DNA of 64,000 nucleotides from Halieaceae bacterium (lineage in GTDB: Bacteria; Pseudomonadota; Gammaproteobacteria; Pseudomonadales; Halieaceae): contig JANQLM010000011.1 of assembly GCA_028280635.1 (NCBI GenBank), positions 1-64,000 on the forward strand, read 5' to 3'. The notes below the pieces were generated by a model. It was not told the DNA's origin, did no database searches, and was given only the letters and a program-made list of their open reading frames with translations. The position numbers were made by a program, and so were the translations under genes. Positions 37,238 through 46,672 of this stretch are shown piece by piece. Within the stretch, counting starts at the first letter, position 1. Every line of letters begins with the position of its first letter.

Positions 37238-38170
37238 CTATATTCTGGTCTCGTTTTGACCCTTTAGATTTAGCATTTTTCGGGCGTCTTCGGGAGCAGC
37301 AATTTCAACACCCAACGCTTCAAGAGAACGCCGCACATTTAGAACCTGCTCAGCGTTGGATACAGCGAGCCTTCCTGGTCCCGCCCATAGAGAATCTTCA
37401 AGCCCAACACGCACGTTACCGCCCATTGCAGCTGCTTGAGCCGCTACTCGCATTTGGCTGGCACCCGCACCAAGCACAGACCAGTGGTAGTCGGCTCCAA
37501 ACAGTCGGTCAGCCGTGCGCTTCATATGAACCACATCTTCTGGATGGGTCCCAATCCCTCCCAGGAGGCCAAATACGGATTGAACAAACAACGGTGGTTG
37601 GACCAAACCTCGTTCAAGCATGTGTGCCAAGTTGTAGAGATGGGCGATGTCGTAGCACTCAAACTCGAAGCGAGTGCCGTTACCTGCGCAGGTCTCCAAG
37701 ATGTACTCGATGTCTTTGAACGAGTTTCTGAAGACGAGATCTCTTGAGGCCTCCAGGTGGTCACGCTCCCACTGGTGTTTAAGACCTGGATACCGCTTCA
37801 ACATTGGATACAGGCCAAAATTGATTGATCCGACGTTGAGCGAGGCGAGCTCTGGGGCAAATTCTTCCGCTGGCTTCACTCGCTCTTCGACCCTCATAAA
37901 CGGACTTCCGCCGGTAGTGATATTGATGACCACATCGACGGCCTGCTGAATCCGGGAAAGAAACGGGCGAAAACCATCTGGTGTTTGATCTGGCCTCCCA
38001 TCATGCGGATTGCGAGCGTGGAGGTGAACGATCGCTGCCCCAGCGTCCGCCGCACCTATGGCTGCTTCAGCAATCTCATCTGGGGTAATCGGCAGATGCG
38101 GGGACATTGATGGCGTATGAATGGCGCCCGTCACGGCGCAGGTGATTATTACTTTGCGTCGTTCCACCAT
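37238..38170 (-). CDS. BKACE family beta-keto acid cleavage enzyme (DUF849)
   Basis: BKACE enzymes use acetyl-CoA to split a beta-keto acid into acetoacetate and a CoA ester; the founding member cleaves 3-keto-5-aminohexanoate. The 310-residue protein has the metal-binding HLHARNPHDG, PITPDEIAEAA, INITTGG, SLNVGSINFG, FECYDIAHLYNL, VFGLLGGIG and VRVGLEDSLW motifs. The ATG at 38170 has GGGAG four bases upstream. The substrate of this member is unknown, but its place in a CoA-based catabolic island suggests a keto acid made in that pathway. It lies 60 bp downstream of the SMP-30 gene. Confidence 0.88.
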   Translation of the reverse strand: MVERRKVIITCAVTGAIHTPSMSPHLPITPDEIAEAAIGAADAGAAIVHLHARNPHDGRPDQTPDGFRPFLSRIQQAVDVVINITTGGSPFMRVEERVKPAEEFAPELASLNVGSINFGLYPMLKRYPGLKHQWERDHLEASRDLVFRNSFKDIEYILETCAGNGTRFEFECYDIAHLYNLAHMLERGLVQPPLFVQSVFGLLGGIGTHPEDVVHMKRTADRLFGADYHWSVLGAGASQMRVAAQAAAMGGNVRVGLEDSLWAGPGRLAVSNAEQVLNVRRSLEALGVEIAAPEDARKMLNLKGQNETRI

Positions 38171-38230
38171 GGAACTCCCTCTCAATGGTGCATCGTCTCC
38201 CCGCACAGCCTTGACTACTGCGCATCGCCA

Positions 38231-39160
38231 TCACCCGGCGAAGCGCGGTTCTGGTAGGCCTTTAATGCCCAACCCGCGAATTCGGAACAGGCTGCCCGCC
38301 GCAAATTGAGGACTTGCTTCAATGCTAAAGTGCTCATGTGCATCAGCACCCGGGTGCTTTACGCGCGCCATTGAGGTCACGTAGATCTCGTCCAGATTCG
38401 GCCCGCCAAACATAACGCTGGTTATGTTGCGTACGGGCATGCCGATGCGCCTGTCGACCTTGCCGTCTGGGGCATATCGAATAAGGTCACCACTTACCAG
38501 TTGCGCATTCCAAACAAACCCTTCCGCATCCACCGTGGAGCCATCTGCCAGGCCTTGATCATCGGCGGTTGTCGCGAACACTCGACGATTTGAGACATGC
38601 CCATTCTCCAGGTCGTAATCGTAGGCCCAAATTAGTTCTTGAAACGTGTCGGCAAAATAAAATGTCTTGTTGTCAGGACTCCAGCATGGCCCATTGGAGC
38701 AGATGATTCCGTCGTCCAGTTTTCGAACACTCAGGTCTTTTTCTAAGAGCCAAAGCCCACAGATCTTGTCGGCCTCTAGATCATCCATCGCACCGGCTAG
38801 AAAACGACCCTTGCGATCGCACTTGCCATCGTTCAGGCGTATTCTTGGCTCGTCAGCATCAACCAATTCGATGCACTCGGATTTGCCGGTATCAAAATCA
38901 AAAGTGTAAAAGCCGTCATCGAGCGCCAGGATAGCCCCTCCCCGCTCACGGAGTGCCATGGCGCCAATGTCTTGATCGAGCGACCAATGACGCAGGTCTC
39001 CGCTCGCTGGATCGAGCCGCCAGATAGCGGGTTTGTTGACACGGCGCCCCGTTCCGTCAACCCAGTACAAAGCCTCCTCGGCAGTGTCCCAAACCGGACC
39101 TTCTCCTAGATGATTGTCGCAGGCAAGAACGCACTCAATTGTGAAGCTATCTTCGATCAT
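38231..39160 (-). CDS. SMP-30/gluconolactonase (LRE) family hydrolase
   Basis: This 309-residue six-bladed propeller hydrolyses lactones or related esters in the cytoplasm. Metal ligands are visible as the glutamate in LGEGPVWD (residue 19 region), the asparagine in CSNGPCWSPD and the aspartate in LADGSTVDAEG. RIRLNDGKCDRKGRF and NITSVMFGGPNLDEIYVTS are family signatures. GGAGG lies before ATG 39160. It heads an operon with the BKACE gene, and its promoter holds a perfect TetR palindrome. Confidence 0.88.
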   Translation of the reverse strand: MIEDSFTIECVLACDNHLGEGPVWDTAEEALYWVDGTGRRVNKPAIWRLDPASGDLRHWSLDQDIGAMALRERGGAILALDDGFYTFDFDTGKSECIELVDADEPRIRLNDGKCDRKGRFLAGAMDDLEADKICGLWLLEKDLSVRKLDDGIICSNGPCWSPDNKTFYFADTFQELIWAYDYDLENGHVSNRRVFATTADDQGLADGSTVDAEGFVWNAQLVSGDLIRYAPDGKVDRRIGMPVRNITSVMFGGPNLDEIYVTSMARVKHPGADAHEHFSIEASPQFAAGSLFRIRGLGIKGLPEPRFAG

Positions 39161-39281
39161 CGTTTTCCTCCGGTTCGCGTCACCAACCCACCAATCCTGG
39201 TTTTTTGCTGGTTTTCTTTCGTCGCGTCTGAGCCTGACGATCTCTCGCGATCATCGTCCAACGGTGACAGGTAATAGTCAC

Positions 39282-39309
39282 ATTATAACTACCGGTCGGT
39301 AGTATTCAA
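39282..39309 (-). promoter_or_regulatory. Promoter with perfect TetR operator as spacer (SMP-30/BKACE operon)
   Basis: On the minus strand TTGAAT (39309-39304), a 16-bp spacer and TATAAT (39287-39282) form a strong promoter. The spacer is exactly ACTACCGGTCGGTAGT (39288-39303), with the full CTACCGNNCGGTAG palindrome. A repressor here would block the SMP-30 operon and perhaps the divergent SDR gene. The remainder of 39161-39560 holds no gene I can support. Confidence 0.75.
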
Positions 39310-39560
39310 TCATCAAAGACTTTAGGGCACTGACAACGATTGCTGGCTATTCACTACCGCGCCAGTGCAATCCAATTGGGACCTCGCTCGCCGCCTCAGC
39401 TACCGAGGTTCACGTGTTGATTTCTGTACCGCTGACGAGAGGCTGATTCAACACAGAATTGGCACTTTCGCGACGAACGCTCAGAGCAGCTTCCCGGTGC
39501 CTGTCACCGGCTTGACCCGAGCTCCGTGCAACTGCATATTTGTACCTACTGGTAGATAGT

Positions 39561-40469
39561 ATGGTGCATGCAATGCTCAGCTTCAAAGATAAAGTCGTTC
39601 TAATCACAGGCGCCTCGGGAGCCCTGGGATCAGCATATGCACGCGCGTTTGCTAAACGCGGTGCAAAGCTCTTTCTTAACGACATTCACGCGCCGCGCAG
39701 CCCAAAGCAGGGCTACCGCTCTACGGTCAGTGATCTTTCTGCCGAACTAAATTCACATGGAGCCACGGCAATAGCGAACTCTACGTCTGTCATGGATGGT
39801 GCGCATATTGTTGAAAGTGCCATCGAGGCTTTCGGACACATAGACGTAGTGATCAACAATGCCGGCATCTTGCGCGACAAAGCCTTTCACAATCTGACTG
39901 ATCGTGACTGGCAAGCCGTGTTAGATGTGCATCTGACAGGCGCCTACACAATCAGTCGCGCCGTCTGGCCACTCTTTAGAGCGCGAGGGGCTGGCAAAAT
40001 CATCATGACCGCATCTGCGGCTGGCATTTACGGTAATTTCGGGCAAGCGAATTATAGTGCTGCAAAACTGGCGTTATTCGGTCTGGCTCAATCCCTAGCA
40101 ATAGAGGGGCGTGCAAAGGGCATTTGCGTCAACACGATTGCCCCTCTTGCAAGGTCTCAACTGACTGAAGGGATAATGCCCGAAGCACTGCTCAATGTGC
40201 TTCAGCCTGATGCCGTCGCGCCGTTCGTACTCTGGCTATGCCACGAGAGCTGCAATGAGACTGGTGGTCTGTTTGAGACCGGCGGCGGTTGGATATCAAA
40301 GCTCCGATGGGAGCGCTCCGAGAGTGCAGTGCTCGAATCCGATACTCTAACCCCTGAAGGCGCAAGCACCGTTTGGGATCAGATGTCCCATTTCGATGAA
40401 CACCTCTCGCCAACCACATCCGCAGACACAGTTAGGACAATGATCGCCGCGCTTCAGTCAAAGGGTTAG
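39561..40469 (+). CDS. SDR-family 3-hydroxyacyl-CoA dehydrogenase-like enzyme
   Basis: The 302-residue short-chain dehydrogenase resembles the dehydrogenase unit of peroxisomal multifunctional enzyme 2, a hydroxyacyl-CoA oxidising type. It has the nucleotide site ITGASGALGSAYARAFAKRG, VINNAGILRDKAF, the catalytic serine in MTASAAGIYGNFGQ and YSAAK. The C-terminal extension (WISKLRWERSESAVL) also matches that group. ATG 39561 or 39573 could be the start; both lack a strong ribosome site. It likely oxidises the hydroxyacyl-CoA made by the crotonases of the island. Confidence 0.85.
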   Translation: MVHAMLSFKDKVVLITGASGALGSAYARAFAKRGAKLFLNDIHAPRSPKQGYRSTVSDLSAELNSHGATAIANSTSVMDGAHIVESAIEAFGHIDVVINNAGILRDKAFHNLTDRDWQAVLDVHLTGAYTISRAVWPLFRARGAGKIIMTASAAGIYGNFGQANYSAAKLALFGLAQSLAIEGRAKGICVNTIAPLARSQLTEGIMPEALLNVLQPDAVAPFVLWLCHESCNETGGLFETGGGWISKLRWERSESAVLESDTLTPEGASTVWDQMSHFDEHLSPTTSADTVRTMIAALQSKG

Positions 40470-40552
40470 GCGCGAGCAGTAGCTGACTGCGAAGAAGAAT
40501 CAGGCCTTTAGAGTATAAGCATCGGTCAGGCAGCATTGTTTTGGTACAGACC

Positions 40553-41347
40553 TTAGTAGGCTGGCTTTCGAGCATCTTGAAAGGCTTTCAGGCCTTCGGC
40601 AAACAATCCCTCGTCGATACAGAGTCCCTGCGTGCGATCTTCCAGTTCAAGGACTGCGTCCAGATCATTGATCTGCAGGGCCCGATTGAGCGTTTCTTTG
40701 GTTTTCCGGAGGCCTAACTCAGATGATTTAAGCATGCGATCCGCGAGGTCTTGAGCCGCCTGATCCAGGGCGGCGGGCATCGACACGCTCGATACAAGAT
40801 TGATCTCTTTTGCGCGATCGGCAGTCACGGGATCACCGGTGTACAAGACTTCACTCGCGTGACTGAGCCCAACAATCTTTGGGAGAAAAAAGGAAAGACC
40901 CATCTCACAACCAGATGCTCCGCGCGCAATAAAGGCATTACCGAACGTTGCCAGAGTACTGGCCAGGCGAATATCTGCTGCTGCAGCGAGCGCCAACCCG
41001 CCTCCGAAAGCGGGACCATTGACCGCGGCAATAATTGGTTGCGGGCATCGCCGCATCGCTCGAATAATGCCAGCCAGGCTGGCTTCTGGCACACCGTCTC
41101 GCCCCAAGCCGCGCGGGAATCTCTTCTCCGGGTGTTCTAATCGCTCCTTAAAATCCAAGCCCGCACAAAACGCGCGCCCTCGTCCAGTTAAAACAACAAC
41201 CCTCGTCGTCAGATCATCTTCGAGCGCACGAAAAGTATCCCAGAGCTCTTCAACCAATCGTACCGAAAGCGCGTTCATTCGGTTTGGACGATTAAGCGTC
41301 ACGCGCATAATCGGGCCACCCCGCTCAATGTTCAGTGGATCGGTCAT
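40553..41347 (-). CDS. Enoyl-CoA hydratase/isomerase (crotonase) 1
   Basis: The 264-residue crotonase-fold protein has RVTLNRPNRMNALS, FCAGLDFKERLEHPEKRF, the oxyanion segment IIAAVNGPAFGGGLALAAAADIRLAS in parts, and RGASGCEMGLSFFLPKIVG with an acidic residue at the usual catalytic position. It may hydrate or isomerise the pathway enoyl-CoA. It is convergent with the SDR gene and downstream of the TetR gene on the same strand (73 bp), so it may be co-transcribed with the repressor. Confidence 0.88.
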   Translation of the reverse strand: MTDPLNIERGGPIMRVTLNRPNRMNALSVRLVEELWDTFRALEDDLTTRVVVLTGRGRAFCAGLDFKERLEHPEKRFPRGLGRDGVPEASLAGIIRAMRRCPQPIIAAVNGPAFGGGLALAAAADIRLASTLATFGNAFIARGASGCEMGLSFFLPKIVGLSHASEVLYTGDPVTADRAKEINLVSSVSMPAALDQAAQDLADRMLKSSELGLRKTKETLNRALQINDLDAVLELEDRTQGLCIDEGLFAEGLKAFQDARKPAY

Positions 41348-41420
41348 GGATCAGCACTCTCTCATTGTTCAAATGATCCGCTCGGATGCCACGCTCGCAG
41401 GCATTTCGCAAACCAGCGTT

Positions 41421-42077
41421 TCAGCGTGATTTCAAACCATTAAGAAGAGCCTGGACCACAGTTTGCGCCACTTCCTTCGCGGACTTTCGCCCATCTTCAT
41501 CGTACCAATGGGCGAGCCAGTTTAGTGAGCCAAAGATAGCCAAATAGGTTATCCCGAGGTCCTGATAATCAATTTGACCCGCCTTCTTCGCGGCCTTAAA
41601 GCTCCGGAAAACCACTTTTTCAGCACGCGCGATACGCTCTTCAACTTCGCTGCGACTCTCCGGCAAAAGGGATTGGCGCGAGATTATGGCCAGGCACTTC
41701 CCGTAGTCGCTCATGATGACGCCGGCATAACTAAGGAGCATTTGCTCAAGCCTGAGCAGCGGGTCATCGTACGACGCCTCAGCCGTTTCAAGCGCCTCAA
41801 TGATGCTTTCCTGGGCACGACGCTTGATCTCGAGCGCCAGGTCATCCTTGCTGGAGATATAGTAGTACACCGTCGGCTTGGTGATGTTCAGCATCATGGC
41901 CAAATCATTGAGCGAGGACGCTTCATAGCCTTTAGAGTGAAACAGTGAGGCAGCAGCATCGATTACAGCCTCACGCTTGTTGTCAAACTCCTTGTCGCGT
42001 GAGCGTTCCTCTTTTGCGGACCAAGGACTTTGCGATTTCTTCGGTCGCCCTCTCCGTCTCACTTTAGCTTCAGCCAT
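41421..42077 (-). CDS. TetR/AcrR repressor, proposed master regulator of the island
   Basis: The 218-residue regulator has a basic N-terminal tail (KVRRRGRPKKSQ), the TetR helix-turn-helix (REAVIDAAASLFHSKGYEAS, LNDLAMMLNITKPTVYYYIS) at about residues 33-80, and a ligand domain like the KstR2-type C-terminus (LLRLEQMLLSYAGVIM, NWLAHWYDEDGRKS). Members of that group often bind CoA thioesters. The gene is divergent from the MFS transporter, with CTACCGACCGGTAG between them, implying autorepression. It is the only TetR gene inside the island. Confidence 0.9.
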   Translation of the reverse strand: MAEAKVRRRGRPKKSQSPWSAKEERSRDKEFDNKREAVIDAAASLFHSKGYEASSLNDLAMMLNITKPTVYYYISSKDDLALEIKRRAQESIIEALETAEASYDDPLLRLEQMLLSYAGVIMSDYGKCLAIISRQSLLPESRSEVEERIARAEKVVFRSFKAAKKAGQIDYQDLGITYLAIFGSLNWLAHWYDEDGRKSAKEVAQTVVQALLNGLKSR

Positions 42078-42268
42078 GATCAGTTGTCCTTTCTACCGTG
42101 TGTAGGCGCATGATACAGGTATATCGTTCTCTGCCCCGCATCATGAGTAGCGAAACGGCCCGCTTCGCGATCTTCATGTTCAGCCAGTCGTTACTCTAAC
42201 ACGGCTGTAAGTTCATCTCCCTCATGTGAAAGACCACTTGCCGTGAACAACATGGTGTAAAAACTCTC

Positions 42269-42297
42269 TTGAAAAACTACCGACCGGTAGATAAAAT
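42269..42297 (+). promoter_or_regulatory. Promoter with perfect TetR operator upstream of the transporter
   Basis: TTGAAA (42269-42274), 17 bp and TAAAAT (42292-42297) give a near-consensus promoter. CTACCGACCGGTAG (42277-42290) lies wholly in the spacer, so bound TetR would exclude RNA polymerase. The divergent tetR gene starts 200 bp to the left. Nothing else is supported in 42078-42360. Confidence 0.75.
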
Positions 42298-42360
42298 TTC
42301 AAGCACTACGCTCAGATATTTTCAGCTTTGGTCTACATGTGCCACAAAAGGAGAATAAGA

Positions 42361-42393
42361 ATGCATTGGACGCCTGCAGGATGCTTAGAATGA
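42361..42393 (+). CDS. Ten-codon leader ORF overlapping the transporter start
   Basis: AGGAG lies seven bases before ATG 42361, the best ribosome site in this leader. The frame reads MHWTPAGCLE and ends in TGA 42391-42393, which overlaps the ATG at 42390 of the transporter (ATGA). It may couple translation to the transporter or be a leader peptide. A frameshift or a sequencing error is possible but not needed. Confidence 0.4.
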   Translation: MHWTPAGCLE

Positions 42394-43805
42394 ACCGCTC
42401 TACCGCGGATGATGTGGACGACTTAGCTACGCTTTCGCGGCGACAAGAAAGCAGGTTACCCGCGTGGCAATTGGTTGCCTATGGTATACCTGATATGGGA
42501 ACGAAGGCGATGAGCTATCCCGCGCTTGTTGCTCTGCCCGCTTTCTATGCAACCTATACAGACGTAACACTCGAGCAGATCGGCGTCGTTCTACTCGCGG
42601 TTCGCTTTATCGACGCGTTTACAGATCCGATTATCGGATATCTTTCCGACCATACAAAAACCAGACTCGGTGCGCGAAAACCTTGGATGCTGGCTGGCGC
42701 AGTGATTGCAGCAGTGAGCGCGTGGTTCTTGTTCCGTCCCGCTGAGACAGCGACCGTTACCGATTTTGCGATTTGGATGTTCATGCTCTACCTCTCATGG
42801 ACCATGATCACAGTGCCCTATTTCACCTGGGCCTCGGAACTATCCGGCGACTATGTCGAACGATCACGAATCACAGGATATCGAGGGTTCTTCACCGAGC
42901 TTGGGAAGTTTGTTTTCATCGTGATCCCGTTTTTGCCGTTCATAACTGAGTCCGAGTTTGGGCCAGAGACATTCGACGCGCTTTCCATACTGCTGCTCGT
43001 TCTTTTGCCGGTCAGCATAGGTGTCGCGGTGCTAGGCGTGCCGCAAGGACAACGGCTTGGCCACAACCGCATCAATATCGGGACCTCTCTTAAGGCCCTC
43101 GTTAAAAACGGGCCTTTCGCTCAGCTATTGTTGATCTTTCTATTCAGCGGCTCAGCCATCGGCTTCATACTCACTACGCTAATTCTTTTTGTCGGGGGAT
43201 ACTTTCACTCGCCTGATAAAGCACCGCTTGCACTCCTAATCTCGAGCATCGTTTCCATTGCGTCCTATCCGGTCTGGATATGGATCTGCAAACGTATGGA
43301 AAAGCATCGTGCGTGGGCTTTGGGGCTGAGCATACAATTGGCTACCCTGGTCATCAGCGCGCTCCTGCCACCTGACCCTGAAGCGATTTGGGCCTACTTA
43401 ACCGTTTACGCGATCGGGAGCTTTGCGTTCACCGCACATCTTATCGTGCCTACGTCTATCCTCGCGGACGTCATCGACTACGACATTTATAAAACCGGTG
43501 AGAACCGTGCGGGTCTCTATTTTTCAATCTTTATGTTTTTCTACAAATTGGTGTTCGCGATCGGGTCAGGGGTTGCCTTCCTGTTACTCGCCGCCTTTGG
43601 GTTTGACGCAGATAACCCAACCGCTTCTAGTGGCTATTCGGGATTGCTCCTTGTATATGCCTGGATCCCGGCCGTGTTACTAGCCGTATCGGTCGGACTA
43701 ATGACACGGTTTCCAATCACCAAACGGCGCCAAACAGTGCTGCGCGCTTGGATTGAGCGTCGGAACGCTCAAACACAAACACTCAAAGAGGTTATATCTT
43801 CGTAA
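42390..43805 (+). CDS. MFS transporter of the GPH/MelB type
   Basis: This protein of about 471 residues has twelve predicted helices and GPH cation-symporter signatures: RFIDAFTDPIIGYLSDHTKTRLGARKPWML in parts, SWTMITVPYFTWASELS, YVERSRITGYRGFF and ADVIDYDIYKTGENRAGLYFS in parts. MelB-type carriers import sugars and many other organic anions with Na+ or H+. Start ATG 42390 has AGGA nine bases upstream and overlaps the leader ORF; GTG 42339 would extend the product by 17 residues. It shares TAATG with the CoA ligase, so they form one operon. It probably imports the island substrate across the inner membrane. Confidence 0.87.
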   Translation: MNRSTADDVDDLATLSRRQESRLPAWQLVAYGIPDMGTKAMSYPALVALPAFYATYTDVTLEQIGVVLLAVRFIDAFTDPIIGYLSDHTKTRLGARKPWMLAGAVIAAVSAWFLFRPAETATVTDFAIWMFMLYLSWTMITVPYFTWASELSGDYVERSRITGYRGFFTELGKFVFIVIPFLPFITESEFGPETFDALSILLLVLLPVSIGVAVLGVPQGQRLGHNRINIGTSLKALVKNGPFAQLLLIFLFSGSAIGFILTTLILFVGGYFHSPDKAPLALLISSIVSIASYPVWIWICKRMEKHRAWALGLSIQLATLVISALLPPDPEAIWAYLTVYAIGSFAFTAHLIVPTSILADVIDYDIYKTGENRAGLYFSIFMFFYKLVFAIGSGVAFLLLAAFGFDADNPTASSGYSGLLLVYAWIPAVLLAVSVGLMTRFPITKRRQTVLRAWIERRNAQTQTLKEVISS

Positions 43806-45244
43806 TGGTCCCGATAGCAAAAATCGTTCGGTTCTGGGCCGATAGAGAACCAGACAGACCCTTCATCACCCAAGATGGTCGAACCCTGTCGCGTGCTGCA
43901 TTTGACGAGTGGTCAAATGGCGTCGCCCATGAGCTGCGAGCGCGCGATGTGGCTCCTGGTGATTTTGTCACCATCGCATTGCCCAATTGCCTGGAGTACT
44001 TTGCCGCCGCTTTCGCGATCTGGAAAGCTGGTGCGATTCCTCAGCCAGTGTCTCACATGCTGCCGCGACGTGAGATCGATGCCATTATTAATCTCGTCGG
44101 CCCCAAACTGGTCCTTGGGGATATCGAGGCAGCTACGGCTAGCCTAAGCCGAGCCGAAATCGCCAATACACCTGGGAACGCCGATCCGGTTCCGGATGTG
44201 CCGATAGCCAGGTATTGGAAAGCGATGACATCCGGAGGGAGCACCGGACGCCCCAAAGTCATCGTCGACCACATGGAAGCAGAAGTGGATCCAGATGGGT
44301 CTTATATCGGTCAACCAAACAATGGCGTGATCTTGAATCCAGGTCCGCTCTATCACAATGCACCATTCTCGGTGACATTCTTTGCACTCTTTCACGGCAA
44401 TCACGTCGTTTCGACGGAACGGTTCGACGCAGAAACCTCAATTGCCCTGATAGATCAACACAAAGTCCAGTGGGTGACGATGGTTCCGACGATGATGCAG
44501 CGGATTTGGAACCTGCCTGAAGAAACAAGAACAAAATATGATCTATCAAGCCTTCAAGCTCTCCTGCATCTAGCCGCACCCTGCCCGCCTTGGCTGAAGG
44601 AGAACTGGATCAACTGGATTGGCCCGGAGCGTGTATTTGAACTCTATGGCGGCACCGAGCGTCAGGGAGTAACGATTATCAGCGGTACCGAGTGGTTGGA
44701 ACGGCGCGGATCTGTTGGCAAGGTTGTGCCGGGGTTTGAAATGAAGATCTTTGATGAAAATGGCAGGGAATGCCCACCTGGCGAGGTCGGTGAGATTTTC
44801 TTTTTACCAGAGGAAGGACGCGGCACTACCTATCACTATATTGGTGCAGAACCCAAAGCGAAAGGTGATTGGGAATCCATCGGCGATTTGGGCTGGGTTG
44901 ATGAGGATGGCTACCTCTATCTCGCAGACCGTCGCACCGACCTGATAGTATCCGGCGGCGCCAACATTTATCCAGCCGAGGTTGAGGCAGCTCTTGATGC
45001 CCATCCGAACATCTTGAGCTCTGCGGTTATAGGGTTACCACACGAAGACTTAGGCCAGGCCGCTCATGCGATTATTCAGGTTCAGCCGAATGCGAACCCG
45101 ACTGAAGATGATCTGAAAGCGTTTCTTGCCGAAGAAATCGTTCGCTATAAAATTCCCCGCAGTTTTGAGTTCGTCGGTTATCCCATTCGCGACGATGCCG
45201 GCAAAGTCAGGCGCTCGCAACTTCGTGATGAGCGCATTACCTAG
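43805..45244 (+). CDS. Acyl-CoA ligase (AMP-forming) of the catabolic island
   Basis: The 479-residue ANL enzyme has the ATP motif TSGGSTGRPKVI near residue 140, YGGTERQG, GDLGWVDEDGYLYLADRRTDLIVSGG-type hinge (in parts) and the catalytic lysine region DDAGKVRRSQL near the end. The GGSTGRPK variant is typical of BaiB/FadD3-like ligases that activate bulky cyclic or steroid-derived acids rather than plain fatty acids. Its start overlaps the transporter stop by one base. It should give the CoA ester that enters beta-oxidation. Confidence 0.88.
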   Translation: MVPIAKIVRFWADREPDRPFITQDGRTLSRAAFDEWSNGVAHELRARDVAPGDFVTIALPNCLEYFAAAFAIWKAGAIPQPVSHMLPRREIDAIINLVGPKLVLGDIEAATASLSRAEIANTPGNADPVPDVPIARYWKAMTSGGSTGRPKVIVDHMEAEVDPDGSYIGQPNNGVILNPGPLYHNAPFSVTFFALFHGNHVVSTERFDAETSIALIDQHKVQWVTMVPTMMQRIWNLPEETRTKYDLSSLQALLHLAAPCPPWLKENWINWIGPERVFELYGGTERQGVTIISGTEWLERRGSVGKVVPGFEMKIFDENGRECPPGEVGEIFFLPEEGRGTTYHYIGAEPKAKGDWESIGDLGWVDEDGYLYLADRRTDLIVSGGANIYPAEVEAALDAHPNILSSAVIGLPHEDLGQAAHAIIQVQPNANPTEDDLKAFLAEEIVRYKIPRSFEFVGYPIRDDAGKVRRSQLRDERIT

Positions 45245-45303
45245 CAGGAGATCGACTGAACTCAGGTATCTCCGGCGGGCCCACGGAGATTGTCGATATG
45301 TCG

Positions 45304-46533
45304 TCAGGAGGAGCCGTGACCCTTGCATACTGCAAGTTTTTCTTCGAACCAGTTAAATACAACGGCGTTTAGATACGGATAGTTATTGGACTGACAGTGG
45401 CCATCGGCACCTTCGATAATTTTGGCCATATGAAACGTCGCACGACCGCCGAGACGATCTACCGCCAGGTGAGTCTGATTGTGTAAGGTTTTAGCTTCCC
45501 CTTCACCGAGCAAACACAAGACCGGACATGTAATTGCGTCCATGTCCACCTTCCAGCTGCTAAGCAAATCAAGAGCATCCACAAAACTGCTCACACCCAA
45601 ACGTGCGAACCATTTGGAAAAAGCTGTTTTCATCTGGCGATCAAGCGACGTGACGATATTGAATATGCCTTGCACCATCCAATTGGGCATCTGCGCAATC
45701 GGCAAGGGAACGCCATCCAACAACCATTTTTCCGCATCAGGCATTGGCGTCGATACGGCGATCGCAGCAAGACGATGCTCCTCGGCTGCTGCGCGCATGA
45801 CCAAATAGCCACCCAGGCTAACGCCCAATGCAGTGATCTTAGATGCATCTACGCTGTCTTTCTCAGTTAAGAAATCGATGATGGCACCCATGGAGGGTGC
45901 TGTATTTGCTTCGAATAGGAGGCCTTGTTGGAGGGTTGAACCCTGTCCGGGCAAATCGACAATCAATACGTTCCAGGAGCGCTTTAATCCACCAGGTCCT
46001 ACCCAAAAATAGAGCTCTTCATAAAACAGCTCCCCACCTCCAATCATTATCAAAGTGGGACGAGGCTTATTATCGGGGCTTGGCCGTAAGAAGCAGCCTG
46101 GGAGGAACTTATCACCATAGGGGATTTGCACAAACTCCGCAGGATGGTCTACACACTTCATAGCCTCTCGAAAGCAAAGATGCATGCGCTCAACTTGCTG
46201 ATCAAACTTTTCCCCGTCCTCCATAATCGTGAACGTAGACGCACGAAAGTAAGTCGTGGCCCTGAGATAGGCTTCGCGCGCACTGATCTTTCGACCCATT
46301 TGCGAGAAAGTTTTGGCTTGCTCCTCAACCCGTACCGCCATATCAGTCCAAGCCTCTGTCCATGTATCCAAGCGCTTTTCATTGACTTGTGAAATGATGT
46401 GCAGCACTTCGCCGACGGCAGCTCCCTGCGCATCTGCATAACCCAGCATGTATTGAGTATTAAAGTCCATTGTCTGCGACTTAAAGTAAAGGCGATGGGA
46501 GCTGCGCCAGCCGCGCTTTTTTGAATTGGACAT
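45304..46533 (-). CDS. FrsA-like alpha/beta hydrolase 1
   Basis: The 409-residue protein has a helical N-terminal domain (residues 20-120) and an alpha/beta-hydrolase domain. The nucleophile is in GVSLGGY, the acid in CLLGEGEAK and the histidine in GADGHCQ. This two-domain form is shared with FrsA/DUF1100 proteins and 2,6-dihydroxypseudooxynicotine hydrolase, which cuts a C-C bond. It may be an esterase or a beta-diketone-type hydrolase. AGGAA precedes ATG 46533 at a long spacing. Convergent with the CoA ligase. Gene 2 of the pair lies upstream on the same strand. Confidence 0.82.
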   Translation of the reverse strand: MSNSKKRGWRSSHRLYFKSQTMDFNTQYMLGYADAQGAAVGEVLHIISQVNEKRLDTWTEAWTDMAVRVEEQAKTFSQMGRKISAREAYLRATTYFRASTFTIMEDGEKFDQQVERMHLCFREAMKCVDHPAEFVQIPYGDKFLPGCFLRPSPDNKPRPTLIMIGGGELFYEELYFWVGPGGLKRSWNVLIVDLPGQGSTLQQGLLFEANTAPSMGAIIDFLTEKDSVDASKITALGVSLGGYLVMRAAAEEHRLAAIAVSTPMPDAEKWLLDGVPLPIAQMPNWMVQGIFNIVTSLDRQMKTAFSKWFARLGVSSFVDALDLLSSWKVDMDAITCPVLCLLGEGEAKTLHNQTHLAVDRLGGRATFHMAKIIEGADGHCQSNNYPYLNAVVFNWFEEKLAVCKGHGSS

Positions 46534-46672
46534 TTTTTAAAGTTCCTGTCTACGTATCCGCGCGATTTTTGAGACAGCCACGCCGGTCGAATTAAGGACT
46601 GCCATAGAGCGCTCGGCGGTGTTCGAAATGGAGAGACTAACAAGCGTCAACTGAGTTAGTGCACTTTCCAAC

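Noticed and set aside
39540..39560. Second TetR site before the SDR gene (CTACTGGTAG)
   Set aside because: It keeps the outer half-sites but the spacing is four bases short of the motif, so it was not counted.
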